DNA of 64,000 bases. Source: Catenuloplanes niger. GTDB taxonomy: Bacteria; Actinomycetota; Actinomycetes; Mycobacteriales; Micromonosporaceae. Below are positions 9,048-17,756 of this stretch, one piece after another. Below the pieces are notes generated by a model. It was not told the origin of the DNA, searched no databases, and saw nothing but the letters and a program-made list of their open reading frames with translations. Within the stretch, counting starts at the first letter, position 1. Each line of letters starts with the position of its first letter. The position numbers and the translations under genes were made by a program. The stretch covers positions 7,201,001 to 7,265,000 of the forward strand of contig NZ_JAVDYC010000001.1 in NCBI RefSeq assembly GCF_031458255.1. Direction: 5' to 3'.

Positions 9048-10030
9048 TCTGGCTGACCTGGCGGCAGGCCCGCGCGCGGATCCTGTTCTCGTCCGCCGCG
9101 CTGGCCGTGGTCGCGATCGCGCTGGTCGCACTCGGGCTGGCGCTGCGCGGCACGATCGCGACCCGGCACGGCGGCTGCCTGTCCTGCGTGGGCACGACGA
9201 CGCGGCTGCTCCTGGAGAACCGGTTCGGGGCGCCGCTGCTGATCGCCGGCGTCGCGTTGCTGGCCGTGCCGGTGCTGATCGGCGTGTTCTGGGGAGCGCC
9301 GCTGGTCGCCCGCGAGCTGGCGGCCGGCACGCACCGTCTGGCGTGGAGCCAGAGCGTGACCCGGGGCCGCTGGCTCGCCGTCAAGCTGGGCCTGCTCGGA
9401 CTGCTCACGCTCGTGCTGACCGGCGTGTTCTCCGCGCTGCTCACCTGGGTTGCGCATCCGTGGGACGCGGTGTTCGGCGACCGGTTCGGCGCGATCGAGT
9501 TCGCCAGCCGGGGCGTGGCACCGCTCGGGCACGCGCTCTTCGCGTTCGTGCTCGGCGGCACGGCCGGTCTGCTGCTCCGCCGGACCGTACCGGCGATGGT
9601 GGTCACGCTCGTGATCTTCGCGGCCGTGCAGATCGCGGTGCCGCTCGCGGTCCGCCCCTACCTGCGCAGCCCGGTCACCGAGACGGTCGTGCTGGACGCC
9701 GCCGCGAGGCAGAACCACACGAGTTTCGACCTGCCCAGGAACGATGAGGTCTGGCTGGTGGGCTACGCGCGGCCCGGCCGGTGGATGGTCCGTGACACCG
9801 CGCCGCTGCTGCACCCGGACGGTTCCGCGCCCGCGCCCGCGACCGTGGACGCCTGCTTCCGGATGGCCTGGGACCCGGCCTGCGTCGACGCGGCCGGCCT
9901 GGTGTTCACCGTCACCTATCATCCGTACGAGCGGTACTGGTCGATCCAGTGGCTGGAGCTGGCCGCGTACACCGCGCTCGCGGCGCTCACCGCCGGTGTC
10001 GCTTTCTGGCGGTTGCGCCGGGTTTCGTGA
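9044..10030 (+). CDS. ABC-2-like transporter permease, multi-pass membrane protein
   Basis: 328 residues with about five to six hydrophobic segments (near 15-35, 65-85, 120-140, 165-185, 190-210 and 300-320) and a polar extracellular stretch of about 80 residues before the last helix. It starts with MIWLTWRQARARIL, common in permeases paired with YtrA-regulated ATPases. Its ATG overlaps the end of the damaged ATPase gene (ATGA). With that ATPase broken, it would need a partner from elsewhere or be inactive. Substrate unknown. Confidence 0.75.
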   Translation: MIWLTWRQARARILFSSAALAVVAIALVALGLALRGTIATRHGGCLSCVGTTTRLLLENRFGAPLLIAGVALLAVPVLIGVFWGAPLVARELAAGTHRLAWSQSVTRGRWLAVKLGLLGLLTLVLTGVFSALLTWVAHPWDAVFGDRFGAIEFASRGVAPLGHALFAFVLGGTAGLLLRRTVPAMVVTLVIFAAVQIAVPLAVRPYLRSPVTETVVLDAAARQNHTSFDLPRNDEVWLVGYARPGRWMVRDTAPLLHPDGSAPAPATVDACFRMAWDPACVDAAGLVFTVTYHPYERYWSIQWLELAAYTALAALTAGVAFWRLRRVS

Positions 10031-10057
10031 GCGCCCCTCACGGGGACACAGAAGACC

Positions 10058-10630
10058 ATGAGGAGCTTGCGGGTACGGGTGGCGATGGTCTCCGCGGCGG
10101 CGCCGGCGCTGTTGCTGGCCGGGTGCGGCGGCGGTGCCGCCGGGACGGCGGAGGCGTCCGGGTCCGCGTCGGCGGTGCCGGAGGTGTCGGCCGCCACCGC
10201 GGCGGCGAACCCGTCCGAGCCGGGCCGGTGCCACACCGCGGACCTGACCGTGACGATCAACGAGACGCGGGGCGGCGGCGCGGCCGGCCACCACGGCGAG
10301 ACGCTCACGTTCACGAACGTGTCGGCGCAGGCCTGCACGATCCAGGGCTACCCGGGCGTGTCGTTCGTGACCGGTGACGAGGGCACCCAGGTCGGCGCGG
10401 ACTTCGCCCGCGAGGGCGACCCGAAGAAGGTCACGCTGAAGCCGGGCGACTCGGCCCGCAGCGACCTGCTGCTGGCCGACCCGGGCGCGGCGAGGTGCAA
10501 GGCGACCGAGACGCGCGGTTTCCGCGTCTTCCCGCCGGACGAGACCGCGGCCATCTTCGTCAGCTCGCCGCAGCAGGCGTGCACGGAGAAGGACAAGGGC
10601 GTCGGCAAGGTGCGCCCGCTCGCGGCGTGA
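10058..10630 (+). CDS. DUF4232 secreted lipoprotein
   Basis: 190-residue exported protein. A Sec signal ends in the lipobox LLAGC, with Cys at residue 23, followed by a Gly/Ala/Ser linker. The globular part (about 57-185) matches DUF4232: an initial CHTADL, then LTFTNVSAQACTIQGYPGVSF, and a later Cys pair (ARCKATE / QQACTEKD), suggesting two disulfides. Function of the family is unknown. It lies 27 nt after the permease gene and may be read from the same transcript. Confidence 0.82.
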   Translation: MRSLRVRVAMVSAAAPALLLAGCGGGAAGTAEASGSASAVPEVSAATAAANPSEPGRCHTADLTVTINETRGGGAAGHHGETLTFTNVSAQACTIQGYPGVSFVTGDEGTQVGADFAREGDPKKVTLKPGDSARSDLLLADPGAARCKATETRGFRVFPPDETAAIFVSSPQQACTEKDKGVGKVRPLAA

Positions 10631-10638
10631 CCACCGGC

Positions 10639-10670
10639 GTCGCCGGCGCCGGGACCCCGGCGCCGGCGAC
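10639..10670. terminator. Bidirectional terminator hairpin
   Basis: A 14-bp perfect inverted repeat (10639-10652 with 10657-10670, loop GACC) lies between the convergent ends of the DUF4232 gene and the phytase-like gene. Confidence 0.75.
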
Positions 10671-10679
10671 CCGGGTGGG

Positions 10680-11783
10680 TCAGCGGTTGGCGACCCGCAG
10701 CAGGTGGAACTGGGTGAAGCTGTTGAAGTTGTCGTCCGCGACCAGAACCAGCGACCGGTCGCCGTTCGGCAGGCGCGGTCCCCAGGTGATGCCCTCGACG
10801 TTGTCGACCTGCGTGCCGGTCGCGTTCAGGTCCAGCAGCAGCCGCTTCGGCATGACCCGCTCACGGCCGGTCAGCGCGTCCCGGCCGGCCGCGTTCGTGG
10901 CGCCGCGCGTGGTGGTCCAGAAGACCTGGACGGTGAAGCCGACGCCGCCGGCGAAGCTGCGCTCGACCGCCAGGTAGTCGGTGTCGTTCAGCGCGAGCAG
11001 TTCGGTCAGGCCACGGTCGGCGTACGGGTTCGCCGGGTCGGTGGGCGCGGCCGGGATCGCCTCGGTGCGGTAGACGTACTCCGCCCGGGTGCGGCCGGAC
11101 GACCGGTCCAGCACCAGCACCCGCGCGCCGGTGCCCGCGTCCAGCGTGGCGATCGGGCCGTCCTGGGCCAGCGCGGCCTCGGTCGCCGCGACGATCGACC
11201 GGCCGTCCGCGGAGAGCGTCAGCGCCTCGAACGCCAGGTTGTTGCGCACGCCCCGGTTCGCGGCCGGCAGATAGGCGGCCGGCAGCCGGTAGTCACGGCG
11301 GAACGCGCCGTCCCCCGACGCCTCCCGGATCGTCGGCGCGAGGCCGGTCGACGCCGCGCCCTCACTGGTCCAGAGCAGCCGGTCCCGTCCGGCCAGCCGG
11401 ATCGACTCCGGGTCGACCGTGCCGTTGGCGAACGGCGCGCCGTCCGCGCCGCGCAGCGTGGTGACGCCGGTGACCCGCGGCGCCGTCGCGGCGAAACCGG
11501 TCCGGTCGAGCGGCAGGCGCAGCGAGTACCAGCGGGCCGGGGCGAGCGCGGACCGGTCGTCGCTGATCGCCGTGTACGTCCCGGTGCGCGCGTCGTAGTC
11601 GATGCCGGACAGGCCGCCGAACGGCGTGCCCAGCTGCGTGCCGCCGGCCGGGACGGAGATCGTGTCGACGAGCGACAGCCGGGGGAGACCGGCGCCGTGC
11701 CCGTGTGCCTGCGCGGCCGACGGCGCGGCGAGCAGCGCCACGCTCGCGACCGCGGCCACGGTGGTGAGCCTTCTGTGGTTCAT
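10680..11783 (-). CDS. Secreted esterase-like/phytase-like beta-propeller protein
   Basis: 367 residues. An N-terminal Sec signal of about 28 residues ends in AAQAHGHG. The mature part reads like the 'esterase-like activity of phytase' family: FGGLSGIDYDARTGTYTAISDDRS early, then DPESIR, NLAFEALTLSADGRS and NVEGITWGPRLPNGDRSLV. These repeated blades suggest a propeller with acidic metal- or phosphate-binding sites. ATG 11783 is chosen because it opens the signal peptide; the frame extends 21 codons upstream without a plausible leader. Substrate unknown. Confidence 0.78.
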   Translation of the reverse strand: MNHRRLTTVAAVASVALLAAPSAAQAHGHGAGLPRLSLVDTISVPAGGTQLGTPFGGLSGIDYDARTGTYTAISDDRSALAPARWYSLRLPLDRTGFAATAPRVTGVTTLRGADGAPFANGTVDPESIRLAGRDRLLWTSEGAASTGLAPTIREASGDGAFRRDYRLPAAYLPAANRGVRNNLAFEALTLSADGRSIVAATEAALAQDGPIATLDAGTGARVLVLDRSSGRTRAEYVYRTEAIPAAPTDPANPYADRGLTELLALNDTDYLAVERSFAGGVGFTVQVFWTTTRGATNAAGRDALTGRERVMPKRLLLDLNATGTQVDNVEGITWGPRLPNGDRSLVLVADDNFNSFTQFHLLRVANR

Positions 11784-11911
11784 GACGACCAGTTCTGCCA
11801 GCCGGACATGAACTGAGGGTGTACACGGCGGACAATCGGTGTGCACCGGCGCTTCACGTACCGCCGCTAGGTTGCTGTTGATCTTTACTGCCGCGGTGTG
11901 GGGAGTGCGTC

Positions 11912-13546
11912 ATGACGTTGCCGGAGTGGGCCGACCCGGCCGTGCCGGAGTCCGAACTGGACGCGCAGGGTGTCTCCCGCCGCGGTCTGCTGCGGCGTGC
12001 CGGCCTGTTCGGAGCCGGCCTCGCCGGGCTGTCCGCCGTGGGCCTCGCGGCGCCGGCCGCCGCGCACGACGGCCCGGCCGGCGACCCGGACCCGGACCTC
12101 GCCTGGCTGGTCGGCGACCACCACGTGCACACGGTCTTCAGCCACGACGCGAAGTACCGGCCGGCCGACCTGGCCCGGCGCGCGGCCCAGTTCGGCCTGG
12201 ATTGGATGGTGTTCACCGAGCACAGCAACGTCGGGCACGCGGACGCGGGCGGCGCGCTGCGCGAGCGGGAGCTGATCCGCCGGGCGCGGGTGGAGAACCC
12301 GCGACTGCTGATCTTCCAGGGCCTGGAGTGGTACATCCCCGGCGCGGAGCACTGCACGGTCTTCACCGCGCCCGGCGACCACGAGGCGGAGGTGCTGCGC
12401 GAGTTCGAGAAGGCGTTCGACGGCAAGCTGCTCGGGCGCACCGACTCGTCGCCGGCGAACGAGGCACTCGCGGCGGAGGCGATCGCGTGGCTGGCCGCGC
12501 GGAAGCGGGCCGGTGCGATCCCGGACGTGCTGGTCCTGGCGAACCACCCGTCCCGGCTCGGCATCGACTCCCCGCACGAGCTGCGCGCCTGGCGGGACGC
12601 GGCGCCGGACATCATGATCGGCATGGAGGGCGCGCCCGGTGCCCAGGGCGCGGCCGTCCCCGGCCTGCGCGGCGCGGCGAGTATCCGCGGCGAGTACGAG
12701 AACAGGCCGTCCGCGCAGTCCTGGGGCGGATACCCGCCGGAGGCCTACGTGACCTACGGCGGCTTCGACTGGATGACCGCCACGGTCGGCGGCCTCTGGG
12801 ACGCGATGCTCTCCGAGGGCAAGCCGTTCACGATCACCAGCAACTCGGACAACCACCGGACCGTGTACGACACGCTGCGCAACGGTGACTGGCCGGCCGG
12901 GCAGAACTTCGACAACACCGGCCAGCTGCCCGACCCGGTCGAGACCGGCACGGCCCAGCCCGGCAGCGACCTGTGGCCCGGCCAGTTCAGCCGCACCCAC
13001 GTCGGCGTCACCGGGTACGGGCACCGGCAGGTCATGGACGCGCTCCGGGCCGGCCGCGTCTGGGTCGACCACGGCCAGCTCGTCGACGGCCTGGACGTGC
13101 GCCTCGAGGCCGGCGGCCGCCGGGCCACGCTCGGCGGGCGGCTGCGCGTCCGCCGCGGCACCCCGCTGACGCTGACCGTCACCGTCACCGCGTCGTCCCG
13201 GCCGAACTACCACGGCATCCTGCCCCGCCTCGCGCACCTCGACGTGATCCGCGGTGTGGTCCGCCCCGGCATCGGCCGCGACGACTGGCGGGCCCCGGAC
13301 ACCCGGGTCGTGCACACCGCGGACACCACCCGCAGGCGCGGCACGTACACGCTGCGGATCCCGCTCGGCGCGGCGCGGGAGTCCGGGTACGTCCGCCTGC
13401 GCGGCAGCGACGGCAACCACCACGGCCCCGGTCTGCTCGGCCGCACGATCGACCCGCACGGGCCGGTCGCGCACACCCCCGGCGACGGCGACCCGTGGAC
13501 CGACACCTGGCTCTACACCAACCCGGTCTTCGTCGACGTGCGCTGA
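11912..13546 (+). CDS. Tat-exported PHP-domain metal-dependent phosphoesterase
   Basis: 544 residues. A twin-arginine signal (SRRGLLRRAGLFGAG, about residues 22-48) predicts export in folded form, fitting a metalloenzyme. The PHP domain (about 65-330) shows metal ligands in GDHHVHTVFSHD and FTEHSN, later LANHPSR, and NSDNHR near residue 313. The C-terminal third (about 390-540) is a beta-rich domain ending in TWLYTNPVFV, seen in PHP proteins annotated as metallophosphoesterases. A GGGGAG ribosome site lies 7 nt before ATG. Substrate unknown. Confidence 0.82.
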   Translation: MTLPEWADPAVPESELDAQGVSRRGLLRRAGLFGAGLAGLSAVGLAAPAAAHDGPAGDPDPDLAWLVGDHHVHTVFSHDAKYRPADLARRAAQFGLDWMVFTEHSNVGHADAGGALRERELIRRARVENPRLLIFQGLEWYIPGAEHCTVFTAPGDHEAEVLREFEKAFDGKLLGRTDSSPANEALAAEAIAWLAARKRAGAIPDVLVLANHPSRLGIDSPHELRAWRDAAPDIMIGMEGAPGAQGAAVPGLRGAASIRGEYENRPSAQSWGGYPPEAYVTYGGFDWMTATVGGLWDAMLSEGKPFTITSNSDNHRTVYDTLRNGDWPAGQNFDNTGQLPDPVETGTAQPGSDLWPGQFSRTHVGVTGYGHRQVMDALRAGRVWVDHGQLVDGLDVRLEAGGRRATLGGRLRVRRGTPLTLTVTVTASSRPNYHGILPRLAHLDVIRGVVRPGIGRDDWRAPDTRVVHTADTTRRRGTYTLRIPLGAARESGYVRLRGSDGNHHGPGLLGRTIDPHGPVAHTPGDGDPWTDTWLYTNPVFVDVR

Positions 13547-13552
13547 GACCCC

Positions 13553-13583
13553 CGCGGGTCGCCGTGCCCGGCGGCGGCCCGCG
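13553..13583. terminator. Convergent terminator hairpin
   Basis: 12-bp stem (13553-13564 with 13572-13583, one G-T pair, 7-nt loop) between the PHP gene and the convergent ABC exporter gene. Confidence 0.65.
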
Positions 13584-13586
13584 ACC

Positions 13587-15479
13587 TCAGTCCGCGTAGC
13601 CGGCGGCCTGCAACGTGAAGAGCTCGGCGTAGCGGCCGCCGAGGCGCATCAGGTCGCCGTGCGTGCCGGCCTCGACGAGCCTGCCGTCGTCGAGCACGAA
13701 GATGCGGTCGGCGTGGCGGACGTTGGCCAGCCGGTGGGTGATCAGGATGGTGGTGGCGTGGCCTTGGCGGTCGCGGATCGCCTGGAAGAGCGCGTCCTCG
13801 GCGCGGGGGTCCAGCGCGGACGACGGCTCGTCCATGATGAGCAGCTCGGCGTCGCGGAGGAAGCCGCGGGCCGCGGTGATCCGCTGCCACTGGCCGCCGG
13901 ACAGGTCCTGGCCGCTGGCGAACGTGCGGTCGAGCAGCGTCTCGTAGCCGTGCGGCAGTTCGGAGATCATCTGGTGGGCCGCGGCGCGGCGGGCCGCGGA
14001 CTCGATGCGCGGCTGGGACGGCTCCGCCTCCGGGTCGCCGACCGCGATGTTCGTGGCCGCGGTGAACGGCCACTTGTGGTAGTCCTGCGTGACGACCGCG
14101 ACCCGGGCGCGCAGCGCGGCGGCGTCCCACTCCGGTAGCGGGCGGCCGTTCCACCGGATCGTGCCGGAGGTCGGCTCGCGCAGCGCGGCGATCATCGCGG
14201 CCAGCGTGGACTTGCCGGAGCCGTTCTCGCCGACGAACGCGACGGTCTGGCCGGCGCGCACGGTGAGCGTCACGTCGTCGACGGCCGGCGTGTCCCGGTC
14301 GGGGTAGCGCAGCGTCACACCGCGGACCTCCAGCTCCTCCAGCGGTCCCGGGGCCGGCCGGTCCGACTCGGGCGGCATGTGCGCGGCGGCCCGGGTCATG
14401 AAGCCGGTGTAGTCGCCGAAGTGCTGGCCCTCGGTGTAGACCCGGTCGATCTGGAACGTCATCGTGGTCAGCGCGCGCTGCGCGGCCTGCACCGCGATCA
14501 CGCAGGTGGCGGCCGCGGAGAGCGGGATGTGCCCGCGCAGCAGCAGCGCGCCGAGCAGCACGTAGACCGCGCCGGTCGCGACGCCGCCGATCGCCGAGCC
14601 CACGCTGGTCGACGTGGTCACCCGCCGGGCCAGCGCCAGCTGGATCGCGGTCTCCACGGACATCACCCGGTCGTACTGGTCGAGCAGGAACCGGCGCAGC
14701 CCGTAGGAGCGCAGCTCGTGCGCGGAGACCCGCTCGGCCATCAGGCGGTGCAGGATCCAGAGCCGCCGGCGGCGGACCGAGCCGGCGATGTACGTCCGGT
14801 AGCGCTGATGCCCGGCGCGCAGCGAACCCCAGGCGTTCGGCACGGTGGCGACCAGCAACGCCAGCAGCAGCAGCGGGTGGATGAGCACCACCGCGACCGC
14901 GACGGACAGCATCGACACGACGCCGGCCAGCAGGTTCATCACGCCCTGCACCAGGCCGATCGCGGACTCGGTGCCGCGGGACGCGCGCTCCATGTCGTCC
15001 GCGAACGCGTCCTGGTCGAACGCGTCCAGCCGCACCGACGTGGTCACCTCGAACAGGCCACGCTCGATCTCCCGGCTGACCCGCGGCGTGAGCCCGTTCT
15101 GCGCGTACCCGGTGGCGATGCCGAGCCCGGCCCGGATCGCGGTGGCCAGCGCGAGCGCGCCGAGCGCGGGCAGCGCGGCCGTCACCCGGTCGGGCGTGGG
15201 CCCACCGGCGAACAGCTCCACCAGCACCCGCTGAGTCGCCAGCAGCCCGAACGTGGCCATCACCCCTCCGCCGACGGTGGCGGCCCCGACGACGGAGGTC
15301 CGCAGCCGGTCCGCCCGCCAGCTGATCGCGATCGCCCGCCGGACCAGCGCCGGCAGCTCCGCGAACACCCCGAACAGTCCCGCGTCCGCCCGCCGCCGCA
15401 GCCCGGTCTCCCACCACATCGTGCGCAGCTCGGGCAGCACCGACTCCGTGTTCGCCGTCACCGACCCAGCATGCCTCAC
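13587..15479 (-). CDS. ABC exporter, fused membrane and ATPase domains
   Basis: 630-residue half-transporter. A membrane domain with about six helices (about 45-345) precedes an ATPase (about 375-615) with Walker A GENGSGKST, Q-loop VVTQDYHKWPF, signature DLSGGQWQR, Walker B LLIMDEPSSALD and H-loop ILITHR. All catalytic motifs are intact. It should work as a homodimer or with a second half-transporter, and no partner gene is adjacent. ATG 15479 is used; a GTG six codons later is an alternative. Exported substrate unknown (lipid, peptide or drug). Confidence 0.88.
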   Translation of the reverse strand: MRHAGSVTANTESVLPELRTMWWETGLRRRADAGLFGVFAELPALVRRAIAISWRADRLRTSVVGAATVGGGVMATFGLLATQRVLVELFAGGPTPDRVTAALPALGALALATAIRAGLGIATGYAQNGLTPRVSREIERGLFEVTTSVRLDAFDQDAFADDMERASRGTESAIGLVQGVMNLLAGVVSMLSVAVAVVLIHPLLLLALLVATVPNAWGSLRAGHQRYRTYIAGSVRRRRLWILHRLMAERVSAHELRSYGLRRFLLDQYDRVMSVETAIQLALARRVTTSTSVGSAIGGVATGAVYVLLGALLLRGHIPLSAAATCVIAVQAAQRALTTMTFQIDRVYTEGQHFGDYTGFMTRAAAHMPPESDRPAPGPLEELEVRGVTLRYPDRDTPAVDDVTLTVRAGQTVAFVGENGSGKSTLAAMIAALREPTSGTIRWNGRPLPEWDAAALRARVAVVTQDYHKWPFTAATNIAVGDPEAEPSQPRIESAARRAAAHQMISELPHGYETLLDRTFASGQDLSGGQWQRITAARGFLRDAELLIMDEPSSALDPRAEDALFQAIRDRQGHATTILITHRLANVRHADRIFVLDDGRLVEAGTHGDLMRLGGRYAELFTLQAAGYAD

Positions 15480-15646
15480 CGGGGGTGATCAATTCACTTC
15501 GATACGTGAGTGAACGGCGAGTGTGGACCCGGCCCTCGGGGGCGGCGCGGCCGGGGCGCCGGATCGATGAGCGGCGAAATCCGTCGGGTGTCGGGAGACC
15601 CGGGGCCGGGCGCCGGTGGGCCGAATAGGAAAGGGGGAGTGCGGGC

Positions 15647-16615
15647 ATGGAGAAGCGCATGGTGCTCGGGGAGAACGCGACCGAAGAGGCCCTGTCCGCG
15701 CGGCTGCGGGATGAGGTGGCCGTGATGGAACGGGCCGCCGCTGACGGCCGTTACCGGGATGCGCTGGCGGCCGGCGAGACCGCGGGCGGGACGATCCGGC
15801 GGCTGCGGGAGATCGCGCCGGAGAATGCGAGCCACATCCTGGCCGCGGCCGGGCTGTTGCACAACCGATCGCATTTCCTGCAGCGTGTCGGAGAAAGCGA
15901 CACCGCGGTGGCCGCGGCGGCGGAGTCGGCGGCGCTCTTCCGTGAGCTGGTGCCGGCCGATCCGGCGTTTTACCGGCCATATCTGGCGGATGCGCTGGTG
16001 CGCCTGGGTGCGGCCATTGAGGCGACCGGCCGCGCCGACGAGGCGCGCGAGCCGGTCGCGGAGGCGGTCCGTCAGTATCGGGAAACCATCTTCGACGCGC
16101 CCCGGCATCGGACCGGGCTGGCGCGCACACTCGTCCGGTTCGGGGAAATGTTGGCGGAGGCGGGCGAGCGGGATCGTGCCACCGAGGTGATGGCGGAGGC
16201 GGCGGACCTGTTCCGGGCCGCGGACGAAAGTGGCGAGGTGCTCTTCACGCCGTCGAATGCCGGGCCGATTCCCGCAGGCTGGGAGTTGCTGGTGGACGGC
16301 CCGGCCTTTGTCACGGCGCTGCGCAACCTGGCGGCCGCGAACAGCCTGGCCGGTCGGTCCGGTGCGGCGGTGACGGACTCCCGGGAGGCGGTCGACATCG
16401 CCCGGCAGGTGGCCCGGGCGCGGCCGATTTCCGCCGGTGATCTAGCAGATCTGCTGGTCGAGCACGCGCAGATCCTGGCGGAGGCCGGTTATCTCATCGA
16501 AGCTCGTAACAATGTCGAAGAGGCGATCGCCTGGTACGAGTCGGCGCCGGCCGGTGCGTATGAACCGCGATTGAGCTGGGCTTACGATGTTCGCGAAAGG
16601 ATCGCGAGGCAATAG
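15647..16615 (+). CDS. Orphan helical-repeat (TPR-like) protein
   Basis: 322 residues, almost wholly alpha-helical, with Ala-rich paired helices repeated about every 34-42 residues (for example ALAAGETAGGTIRRLREIAPE, DALVRLGAAIEATGRADEA and ILAEAGYLIEARNNVEEAI in part). This resembles the tetratricopeptide repeats of actinobacterial signalling or scaffold proteins. No signal peptide or membrane segment. GGGGGAG lies about 8 nt before ATG. Codon third positions are visibly less GC-biased than in neighbours, and the flanks are more AT-rich, hinting at recent acquisition. Function unknown. Confidence 0.65.
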   Translation: MEKRMVLGENATEEALSARLRDEVAVMERAAADGRYRDALAAGETAGGTIRRLREIAPENASHILAAAGLLHNRSHFLQRVGESDTAVAAAAESAALFRELVPADPAFYRPYLADALVRLGAAIEATGRADEAREPVAEAVRQYRETIFDAPRHRTGLARTLVRFGEMLAEAGERDRATEVMAEAADLFRAADESGEVLFTPSNAGPIPAGWELLVDGPAFVTALRNLAAANSLAGRSGAAVTDSREAVDIARQVARARPISAGDLADLLVEHAQILAEAGYLIEARNNVEEAIAWYESAPAGAYEPRLSWAYDVRERIARQ

Positions 16616-16726
16616 TCACGACACATCAATTTCCGGGCAGGTTGCGGGATATTGTGCGCTTCAGGCAGACTGCATTTCGGTACCCCATCCGTTTGCATTG
16701 TTCTTCCTGACCGGGAGTGAGCCGAC

Positions 16727-17074
16727 GTGGCTAAGCAAGTCATCACGCTGTTGACCGACGACCTCGACGGCAGCGAGGCTGACCGCACCGTGGAGTTCGC
16801 GCTGGACGACGTGACCTACACCATTGACCTTTCCGAGAAGAACGCCGGCAAGCTGCGCAAGCTTCTCGACCCGTACATCGCGGCCGGCACCCGCGTGGGC
16901 CGCAGCGGAGCGGTGGCCGCGCAGCGCGGTGGCCGTCGCGTCGCCGGTGGCACCGTCCGGTCCAATCGCGATCAGAACAAGGCGATTCGCGAGTGGGCCG
17001 CGGAGAACGGTTGGGACGTTTCCGAGCGCGGCCGCATCCCGGCCAACGTGGTCGAGGCCTTCAACAAGCGGTAA
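16727..17074 (+). CDS. lsr2: Lsr2-family nucleoid-associated protein
   Basis: 115-residue H-NS-like protein that bridges DNA and silences AT-rich, often horizontally acquired genes in actinobacteria. The N-terminal dimerisation domain begins MAKQVITLLTDDLDGSEAD and contains the VEFALDDVTYTIDL strand. The C-terminal DNA-binding domain (about 78-115) has IREWAAENGWDVSERGRIP with the RGR minor-groove hook. It starts at GTG. The upstream 110 nt are AT-richer than average, and Lsr2 is often autoregulated through such DNA. Its stop is 1 nt from the convergent kdpE stop. Confidence 0.93.
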   Translation: MAKQVITLLTDDLDGSEADRTVEFALDDVTYTIDLSEKNAGKLRKLLDPYIAAGTRVGRSGAVAAQRGGRRVAGGTVRSNRDQNKAIREWAAENGWDVSERGRIPANVVEAFNKR

Positions 17075-17075
17075 C

Positions 17076-17756
17076 TCAAGGGCGGAACCGATAGCCCATC
17101 CCCGGCTCGGTGATCAGATGCCGGGGGCGGGCGGGGTCGTCCTCCAGCTTGCGGCGCAGTTGCGCCAGATACTGGCGCAGGTAGTTGGTCTCCGTCCGGA
17201 ATTGCGGGCCCCACACCTCCTGCAGCAGTTGCCGCTGGCTGATCAGCTTCCCCGGATTGCGCAGCATGATTTCCAGAATGTGCCACTGGGTCGGCGTCAG
17301 GCGCAGCTGTTCACCGTCGTCCCCGCGTACCGTGCGGTCCGCGAGGTCGACGGTCCACCGCCCGATCCGGGCCACCGGCGCGGTCTCGCCGGTGGTGTTG
17401 ATCCGCCGGGTCACGGCACGGATCCGGGCGAGCAGCTCCTCCACGCCGAACGGCTTGGTGATGTAGTCGTCCGCGCCCGCGTCCAGCGCGGCCACCTTCT
17501 CCTCGCTGCTCGCGCGCCCGGACAGCACGATCACCGGGACCGCGGTCCAGCCGCGCACGCCGCGGATCACCTCGACGCCGTCCATGTCCGGCAGACCCAG
17601 GTCGAGCACGATCAGGTCGGGGTGGTGCTGCGCGACCGCGCGCAGCGCCGAGCCGCCGTCCGGCGCGACCTCCACGGCGTACCCGCGCGCCTTGAGGTTG
17701 ATCCTCAGCGCGCGGAGGATCTGGGGCTCGTCGTCGACGACGAGGATGCGGGTCAT
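17076..17756 (-). CDS. kdpE: KdpE response regulator
   Basis: 226-residue OmpR-type transcription factor that activates kdp genes when phosphorylated by KdpD under potassium limitation or osmotic stress. The receiver domain (about 1-120) has DDE at 8-10, phospho-acceptor Asp in LIVLDLGLPDMDG and KPF. The C-terminal winged helix (about 130-225) has LTPTQWHILEIMLRNPGK and TNYLRQYLAQLRRKL. The start codon overlaps the kdpD stop (ATGA). Last gene of the kdp operon. Confidence 0.95.
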   Translation of the reverse strand: MTRILVVDDEPQILRALRINLKARGYAVEVAPDGGSALRAVAQHHPDLIVLDLGLPDMDGVEVIRGVRGWTAVPVIVLSGRASSEEKVAALDAGADDYITKPFGVEELLARIRAVTRRINTTGETAPVARIGRWTVDLADRTVRGDDGEQLRLTPTQWHILEIMLRNPGKLISQRQLLQEVWGPQFRTETNYLRQYLAQLRRKLEDDPARPRHLITEPGMGYRFRP

